Assembly (NCBI GenBank): GCA_029216955.1
Contig: JANAVB010015600.1
Span: 26,580,188-26,644,187, forward strand
Source: Iris pallida
Lineage: Eukaryota > Streptophyta > Magnoliopsida > Asparagales > Iridaceae
Direction of reading: 5' to 3'
Length of the DNA: 64,000 bases
The notes beneath the pieces were generated by a model that worked only from the letters and a program-made list of their open reading frames with translations, made no database searches and was not told the origin of the DNA. Shown one piece after another: positions 57,282 through 64,000 of this stretch; position 1 is the first letter of the stretch, and every line of letters starts with the position of its first letter. Made by a program: the position numbers and the translations under genes.

Positions 57282-58377
57282 TGGTTTTTTGGTGGCCCAT
57301 GCAGGTCTGTCTTCAGACTTGTGGGGGATTCATCTAGTTAGAATCTCAATCCTATATTGGTCTTCATTTGATCTCCCTTTGCTTATCACATTCTCGTTTT
57401 CCTTGAACTGTAAACATGATTGACATATCATTATTCTATTCTTGTCCATTATTGATATCACGTGTCCTTATCATTCAGGGACACCCAACCTTCTTACCTA
57501 TTTCTTTCGAGGATTTTATTGCTCCGTCTTCTTCCATGGTTCAGGCAGTATGTCGGCATCAGATTCCGCCTCCACAGAGTCAGGTACCAGTACCATCTCA
57601 GCATCTGGTGGTAGCTCAGTTCACTTCACTCCAGTCAGTTCAGCTAATAAAGTCAGCCCGAATCCCGTGTTTAGCATCTCCTTCCGACGTGGTCTCAGCA
57701 ATTTCAATATCAGCATCCGGTGCAGTTTGCCCAGGTCCAGTAAGTCAGGTAAAATTCAGCAGCAGGTAAGAGCAGCAGTCCTGATGCATAGGCAGAGAGA
57801 GTTTGTTATCATTGAGTAGATGTTGGCTGAGGGCAGTCAGATTGTTAGTAAGCTTCTGAGGTGTTCCTTCAGTCATTTTTATTCTTGGGTTCCGTTGACG
57901 GCCTTGTATTCCATTCATACCCGGAATGCGATGGTCGACTTGACATATTCGGCGAGTGAACGCGAGTTTCTCGTACCACTCATCTGCCTCTGTATCTCGT
58001 GATACACGATATCTATCATGTATCCCGACTACGTAGTGCATCCTGGATTAGAGTCATGTCTTCGACTGAGTCATTGGTACCGACTTACTTCGAGACTTGA
58101 CCCTTGTCCACTTTGTGAGTCAGCGTAGGAAAGCGAGGACGAATCCCTACTCAACTGACTCAGGGGTATATTATTCCATATGCCTCCTTTTCTTGTATTA
58201 TATATGTATGTATTTATTATTTTCCGCATTTATTTAAATTCTGTATCTCAAATATCACTTGTACACGGGATGTTTTCTTTCGATGCGTTATGATTTAACA
58301 TTGTTTTAACATGTGTATTTTTGCTCGACTGGCTTTAGGAAATTCCGAGGATGGAATTTTTCTAAGTTGTGGAGAGT
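57282..58377 (+). other. Interior of element B, no pol
   Basis: It begins with TGGTTTTTTGGTGGCCCATG, the A-like leader, and ends with GAGGATGGAATTTTTCTAAG and GTGGAGAGT, the A-like purine tract region. Between them are two overlapping frames (57,416-57,769 and 57,442-57,819) rich in Ser, Pro and Val without recognisable gag motifs. There is also a degraded stretch near 57,900-58,150. Any gag ancestry is unproven. Confidence 0.6.
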
Positions 58378-61259
58378 TGTGAGACTCGTCTCACAGTATC
58401 GATATTTATATACGGATACGTATTTTGTATTGTATTTCGTATTTTTTCGATTTTCGGAACGCTTTAAATTTTTTTTTCCTAAATTATAGATTTTTCTTCT
58501 TGACCGGCATACCGACGGTATACCGGAGTATACCGACGGCATACCGTCCGGACAGATTTTCCACATTTTAGATATTTTCGATTTCAGATATTTTCGTGAA
58601 TAGTGTTTTCGATATTTTCATGAATAGTGTTTTAGATATTTTGATGAATAGTGTTTAGATATTTTTATGAATAGTGTAGATGCATTTTATTATCCAATGG
58701 ACAATTGGTTTTCTTTTAATGGCTAGGATTGATCTAGAATGTGACATGGATCACGATCCAACGGTCACGATTAATTCACCCCTTCTATATATATCCTATG
58801 AGTTTCTCTCTCCTCTCTCTTTTCTTTCCTTCACCATTTCCCCTTCTCCTTCTTCTCTCTTCCTCAAGCTTAGGAAGGCTTGGCCTTGAGGCCTAGAGTG
58901 TGGTTTCGTGCCCCTCTTGGTGGTGGAGTAGAAGATTAGGCTCGGTTGCTAAAACCTAGGCAAGTACATCTTGCTCAAAAGTGACATGACCATACTTTAT
59001 TTTTATTTTCTGTAGAAATTAAAGTTTTATTGTTCTATAATATTCTCCTCTAAATTGTTAACGTGTTTAGTATATAGCACTTTTGGTTTTGATCGACAAT
59101 ATTGCGTAGATCTGAGTTTCTAGATATGATTTTCGAGTATTTTGAAGTTTTGATCTATCAAATATTTTAATTTGTGAAAAATAATACTTCCATGTTGTAG
59201 GAAATTCAATTCTATTCAATTTTGACTTTTGAAAGTCCGAATTTCGATTTAAAACGAAGTTTTTATGGCCGAAACAAGTTTTGAGTTCAAAAATCAACTT
59301 TCTGTGACGGTTCGGAAAATCCGTCGGAAATCCGCGGAAATCCGTCGGAAAATCCGAACTTGCACCACAAAACTTGCTGTTACACTTCGGAAAATTCGCC
59401 GAAAATCCGCAATAATCCGCCGGATAATCCGGTTAGGCTGTTTTTGTCTGTTTTTGTCCGTTTCTGTCCGTTTTTGTCCGTTTTTGATATTTTCTCGATT
59501 GTAATAGACTCTTAACATGATTAGATGACCTTGGATAGTTAAAGAATGATTTTATACTCTATATACATGGTACATGCTTATGTTCACGTATTGTTCTATG
59601 TCCAGATTATATATAGTGGCCTGTTACGGTGCACTCCAGATTACTATATATGCCTAGCTCGATTAAGTGGCTCGTAGTAGCGCACTCATGACTTGATTTT
59701 CTTATTGATTTCTAGACCCGAGATATGAGTACATGTTCTTTCTTGACACCGTGGATATAGCTTGTTGAATGTTTAATCTATTGCATCTTGGCACTGGACA
59801 ATCGAGTGTGAGTATTATTCCGTGTATCACGTGATATTAGTACGGGAATGTTCGTAAGTGATAACTTACGATTTACTCGTACATAGCACACGTCATCTTA
59901 GGAAATTCTTGACTGTCCACGACTTGAGAATTTGACATGAATATGATAAGGTAAATGACTAGTAAATTCAAGTAGATCATTGTAGGAGGAAATTCGCACT
60001 ACTAACCCCGAGCTCCAATGGCCCCATGAGGCATGGCTCAACCCTGCTAGACAAGGGCTCCATGACCTACCAAGTTTGCGCGTATTGATATACGATCGAG
60101 TCACATGTCGTGCCGGGTTGCGGCACAGTCAGTTATATGTTTTCTTTTACATGTATATGATATGGTTGTTTATGTTACAAGTCTAGACACGTTTCATCTG
60201 CCAGCAGTCTTGTTGGGCAATAGATGTACAACTCGTACCCCTGGACATCCGAGTATCTGCAGTCAGGTAGTTGCGAAAATCCTCAACTTGAATACTAGTA
60301 ATTAGGATTGTGATAACCCTAGCTAGTTAATGATAGCAAGCCGTAGGTAATGATTGGCCGTGCACTTTTGATTGTGTGTTACCTTATATGCTCTTGTGTC
60401 GGTGAGTGGCCAGAGGCTAAGTTCTGCTAGGGAAAAGATCTGTAACCCCGGTCCTTGTTTGGTTTAAGGGTTGTAGCTCCGATTTCTAGTAGTTCCTAAA
60501 CCCCTTGTTGCTCATCGGATTATTTCTGTTCCATAGCTATATTGTTCAGTATTTCCATTCAGTCAGTTATATTCTCGAGATACGTGCATTGGTACCGCTC
60601 TAGTCTCGATCCGTATTTATTTACTTCTGTCATTATGTTATTGTGTTGTTGTTGGATTTTGTCGTGCACCTCGAGCTTCCTTGTGGTACTTGCTATTTGG
60701 GGCCTGACCCCACTGGTTTTGTATGGCCAGGTTCCATAGTTGATCACGAGGATCTACCGTCTTCTCCTCCGGATGGTTCGCACTCAGAGGACAGACATGG
60801 ATTAGCGAGTGGGTTAGCTTTATTTTCCACTTTATCTTGTACTTTCATTTTGTGGTGTATTAGCCAAGGACATATGTTAGTCCTTGTTTCTGGGTTTTGT
60901 TCCCTCCGTCTTAGTACGGCATGGATGTATATTCTGGACAGCTGCTAGTTGTACATTTACGTACCTTTTGTATAGTCAGTTGATATATCTTTTATTATGT
61001 CAGCTCTCATGATTATGTATGTACTTGTGTTTGGGACGCCTTACCCATCTCATATATGATTTACTCTTTATTGCTTCTTATGTTGATTGGATTGAGATAG
61101 GATTTGTTCGACCCTAGGAGTCGTCAGTGGCATGCTAGAGTCCACCCACTTGTCTTCTAGACAGCTTTGATCGTATATTGGGGTACTGGCGTACTCTAAT
61201 ACACGTAGCTGGCTTTGTTTCGCCCCTACTTTCCAGTATTCTGGTTCTGGGGCATGACA
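58378..61259 (+). repeat. 3' LTR of element B (2,882 bp)
   Basis: Uninterrupted copy of the split 5' LTR, running TGTGAGACTCG...GGGGCATGACA. It shows what the 5' LTR looked like before A inserted: GCTAGACAAGGG here versus the CTAGG duplication there. A TATATATAT site is at 58,786. Confidence 0.95.
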
Positions 61260-61264
61260 CTGTG

Positions 61265-63327
61265 TTTGAGGGTGTATATGGACTGATATTGGACAGCAAT
61301 ATGGGTGATTAAGGACTGGTCTTGTGGACATCTAATAGGACTAATTTGTAACACAAATGGAACTGAAATGTAGGGCTGCAATGTAGTGGTTAAGGACAGC
61401 TACTAGGGGTAGTTATGGACTGTTTTAGGATAGCTAATGACAGGTTTTGGGACTGTTTAGTGGGGGGGTTTATTGGACTAAAATTGGACAGGTAGATGGA
61501 CTGATATATGGAGCATGTTAGGACTGATTTGTGGGGCATTTATTGGACTGTTAAGGGACAATACAAGGCTGATATTTGGACTAAAATTTGGGCAACTAAT
61601 GGACTGAATTTGGACTGTTAAAGGGAGCCAAGGGGGACAGCCATATAGGCTAACTAAAGGGCATGAATGGACTGGAATGTGGGGGTAAATGACAGGTTTT
61701 GGGATGGCCAAAGGGGACAGCCATGTGTGGTGTTAAAGGCTGAATGTTATTGAGTTTAGGGGCTGAATGTTGGGGCATTTAGTGACAGGTTTTACACAGT
61801 TGGGGACAGCCACATATAGGTGTTTAGGGACTGGTTTAGAGTGGTTTAAGGGGCTAAAATCTGGACTGAAATGGGATGGTTTTGGTGGTGGTTTGATGGG
61901 CTGTTAATGGACAGTTAAAGGGTGTCAAATGGGACAGCTATGACAGGTTATTAGGGGGATGAAATGGGGACTGTTGGACTATTTTGGGACAGCCAAGGTG
62001 CTGTCCTGCTGCTTTTAGGAGCAGAAGTTGGTTCCCCCACCACTCCACTCTCCACTTCACTATTCCCCTCTCTAAAACTCTACACAACAAACCAACTCTC
62101 AAACACCATCTATACCACACATTCGCATCAACTCTTCTCAACAACACACACCAATTTTAATCCTACTTGGCCGAACCTCTATGCCCCCATTCATGAACAC
62201 AATGGATCCACATTTACTTCCCATGATATATATATATACATATATATATAAGCCTCAATATATATATAGAGAGAATAACATATATCAAATATATATTTTT
62301 TTTACCAAATATAGAGAGAATAACATATATAACCATATATAACCAAATATATATATATATATACATACATATAGATTAAATAATATAATACAATATGATA
62401 CTTAGGAAAACACATCCCAGAGCCAATAGAAATCTGGGATTAAATATTAAAACAACATTTAAACAATATATAATAAATCCACATGTGTCCTATTAGGGAT
62501 TTTCCCACTAGGACACGATACCACAACACAAGGACACTCCTATGACCTCCAAATGGACACGAAATGGACACAAATGGAGATACAACCATGGGAGTCATTC
62601 CTACGGGTTCAAAATAATTCTATATGCATGTTGGGGTGGATTAGAGGAGAGATTATACCTTCCGGGAGAGAGATTCAAAGGAAAAAGCCTTCCGACACGA
62701 CACCGACACGTAAAGATTCCAAAAGGATACGAACGAGCTCCGAATCCTCCCAAACTTGGCTAGCTTCCTCCTTGGCTTGAGTAGAGAAGGAAAGAAGAAG
62801 ATTTGGTGAAAGAAGTGAAGGATTTGGAGATGAAATCAATGGGGTTGCTCTCCAGAAATTTGGGGAAGAACATGAGAGAGAAAAGTTGTGGATAAAATGA
62901 AATGAAGATGATGATGACTCACTCCTTATCCCCCCCATAGGTGGCTGCCCAAAAAGGGTGAGGTGTCCCCTATTTGAATGTCCAAAATGCCCTCCACTAA
63001 TCTATTTGATTTAAATTAGGAATGGGTTAAAGGTTGAGGTCAATTTAGTCTAGTTTTAAGTCTCTAATTAAACTAAACCTATCCATAAATAATTAGTCTA
63101 ACTACTAACTAAAATTAATAACATGTGGGCCACAGCTAACTAGTGTGTGGGTCCCACTAGAGTCAACACTACCCCGGGTCCCCGTTTCAAGTCGGATTGA
63201 GCTGAAATTCGAACCCGACTCAAATAACCCTAAAATAATATTATAAATAATAAAATAAATTTCAAAAATATTCAAAAAATACAAAATGACAAAAATATCC
63301 CTGTTTCTGAAAACTGGGGATGATACA
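61265..63327 (-). repeat. Element D, right segment
   Basis: It continues D after B. 61,265-61,980 is G/T-rich and built of loose GGACTG, GGACAG and TTTGGGG words. A short CT-rich stretch and small TA tracts (62,227-62,370) follow. The AT-rich end closes with CTGGGGATGATACA. No gene is supported. Confidence 0.7.
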
Positions 63328-63332
63328 TGTTG

Positions 63333-64000
63333 TAGGTAAGTAACTCCCCTTGAGCCGTAGGCCTGATACTTCTTATCTCCTCCCCATGTTCTGCTTCACC
63401 TTTATGTTTTTCCTCAACCGTGCCTCTATGCCATACTTCTAGATCGGTTACCACCAAGTTCTCCATCTCTCCCTCTCGCCTTATACTGGTAGTATTAGGC
63501 GTGTTGTGTGAAGTTCCCTCCTGGCGGTAATATGGCTCATGCTCTCGGAAGTGTACATCCATACTAACGAACTTCTTCTTCTCTACTGGACTCCAGCACA
63601 CATATCCCTTCTGAGTCGCTGAGTAACCCACGAAGATGCACTTGACTGCTCTGGGGTCAAGTTTTCCAACTGATGGTCTGTTGTCTTTCACAAAGCATAC
63701 ACACCCGAATACCTTTAGTGGGAGTATCCCACTATTATTGTCTTGTAATACTTCGCATGTGGACTTCTATCCCAGGACTTTTGAAGGCATCCTGTTGATA
63801 AGTTGAGCTGGTGTCAATACTGCATGTCCCTATAGATTTTGTGGGACATTCATGTCGATCATCATACTTCTTGCAGTCTCTAGAAGGTGTCGGTTCTTCC
63901 TTTTTGCTACTCCATTTTGTGCTGGTGTGTATGCATAGCTGGTCTGGTGCTATATTCAGTGTGCTGACAGGTACTCTGTAAGTGTCCTGTTGGTGTACTA
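63333..64000 (-). pseudogene. Element E integrase, C-terminal part (cut by window end)
   Basis: On the minus strand, VFGCVCFVKDNRPSVGKLDP, RAVKCIFVGYSATQKGYVCW and SMDVHFREHEPYY are the standard end of copia integrase. Upstream (63,750-64,000) are degraded pieces of the preceding region with stops. The frame meets TGTTG at 63,332, where element D begins. Confidence 0.85.

Larger units (their letters stand above)
33197..61259 (+). mobile_element. Element B: non-autonomous LTR element with 2.88-kb LTRs
   Basis: CTGTG flanks it at 33,192-33,196 and 61,260-61,264. The 5' LTR is 33,197-34,869 plus 56,074-57,281 (2,881 bp once A is removed); the 3' LTR is 58,378-61,259 (2,882 bp). The LTR starts TGTGAGACTCGTCTCACA, a perfect 8-base inverted repeat around TC, and ends GGGGCGTGACA. 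The interior (57,282-58,377) is 1.1 kb and lacks pol. Orientation is + because the stretch before the 3' LTR resembles the one before the 3' LTR of A, and the stretch after the 5' LTR resembles A's leader. Enzymes from A-like elements may have moved it (inference). Confidence 0.85.
30905..63327 (-). mobile_element. Element D: gypsy-type LTR (probable solo LTR) split by element B
   Basis: TGTTG stands at 30,900-30,904 and 63,328-63,332, inside the coding region of element E. On the minus strand D starts TGTATCATCCCC and ends GGGTACGGGTCGTGA(CA), like the LTR 3' ends of elements A, B and F. The two D segments (30,905-33,196 and 61,265-63,327) sum to about 4.36 kb without any internal direct repeat, primer site or pol, so one LTR left by recombination is the simplest reading. 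The left end is ambiguous by two bases: starting at TGTCACG would give only a 3-bp duplication. Confidence 0.7.
28951..64000 (-). mobile_element. Element E: Ty1-copia retrotransposon split by a 32-kb nest
   Basis: The RNase H end, RT and linker lie at 29,078-30,899. The integrase C-terminal part lies at 63,333-64,000, on the other side of the inserted block. Rejoining at the TGTTG duplication brings the two coding parts together between integrase and RT, which shows that everything from 30,905 to 63,327 is foreign to E. A short LTR (28,951-29,070) and a purine tract close its 3' end. The 5' half (rest of integrase, protease, gag, 5' LTR) lies beyond the window. E itself sits in the 540-bp repeat family. 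Confidence 0.85.

Noticed and set aside
30905..63327. Element D as a full element with two LTRs
   Set aside because: The two D segments show no direct repeat to each other and no primer site, purine tract or coding domain, so a single LTR fits better.

Overview
The window reads as intergenic, repeat-dominated nuclear DNA of a flowering plant. The evidence is AT-rich sequence, many (TA)n tracts, spliced genes with GT-AG introns, and plant families of transposable elements: SIRE/Maximus-type and other Ty1-copia, Tekay-type Ty3-gypsy chromovirus, Mutator-like elements (MULE), hAT-like and MULE-derived MITEs, and tRNA-type SINEs. I see no rRNA, no functional tRNA, no CRISPR array and no convincing intact host gene. 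The species cannot be resolved from the sequence.

Left part (1-12,000): element F at 1-3,840 is a gypsy-type element with very long LTRs and only about 0.56 kb inside. It is followed by a 196-bp direct repeat around a SINE and (TA)n, then element G at about 5,457-7,987, a copia deletion derivative keeping RT and RNase H. Next come a hAT-like MITE with a SINE inside it, a degenerate CACTA-like patch, three adjacent hairpins and a second SINE with clear target-site duplications (TSDs).

Middle left (12,000-19,600): a MULE with about 136-bp terminal inverted repeats (TIRs) carries two convergent genes. One is a spliced plant-mobile-domain gene on the + strand. The other is a MURA-type transposase on the - strand, with DDE and SWIM motifs and a single in-frame stop. 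The MULE lies between TGTTTGGTT-type Harbinger-like ends and is followed by 1.3 kb of A-rich low-complexity DNA. A 192-bp MITE and some low-copy sequence follow.

Centre (19,600-28,950): a copia gag/integrase remnant, then a scattered tandem family of about 540-bp monomers, each with (TA)n at the same place. The region also holds a set of alternating inverted repeats, another SINE and a MULE-type MITE with a perfect 9-bp TSD.

Right part (28,951-64,000): five nested retrotransposon insertions. Copia element E (- strand, running off the window) is split by D, apparently a solo gypsy LTR. D is split by B, a non-autonomous element with 2.88-kb LTRs. The 5' LTR of B is split by A, a Tekay-type chromovirus on the - strand with 3.1-kb LTRs, gag, pol and chromodomain, broken by stops. 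The 5' leader of A is split by C, a SIRE-type copia with 1,303-bp LTRs. Target duplications could be read directly: TGTTG (D), CTGTG (B), CTAGG (A) and ATTGA (C). They give the order of insertion E, D, B, A, C. A, B, D and F share LTR-end and primer-side sequence and look like one superfamily in which A supplied, or once supplied, the proteins.

Coordinates and repeat boundaries were read by eye. Family names rest on visible motifs and remembered family features, not on searches.
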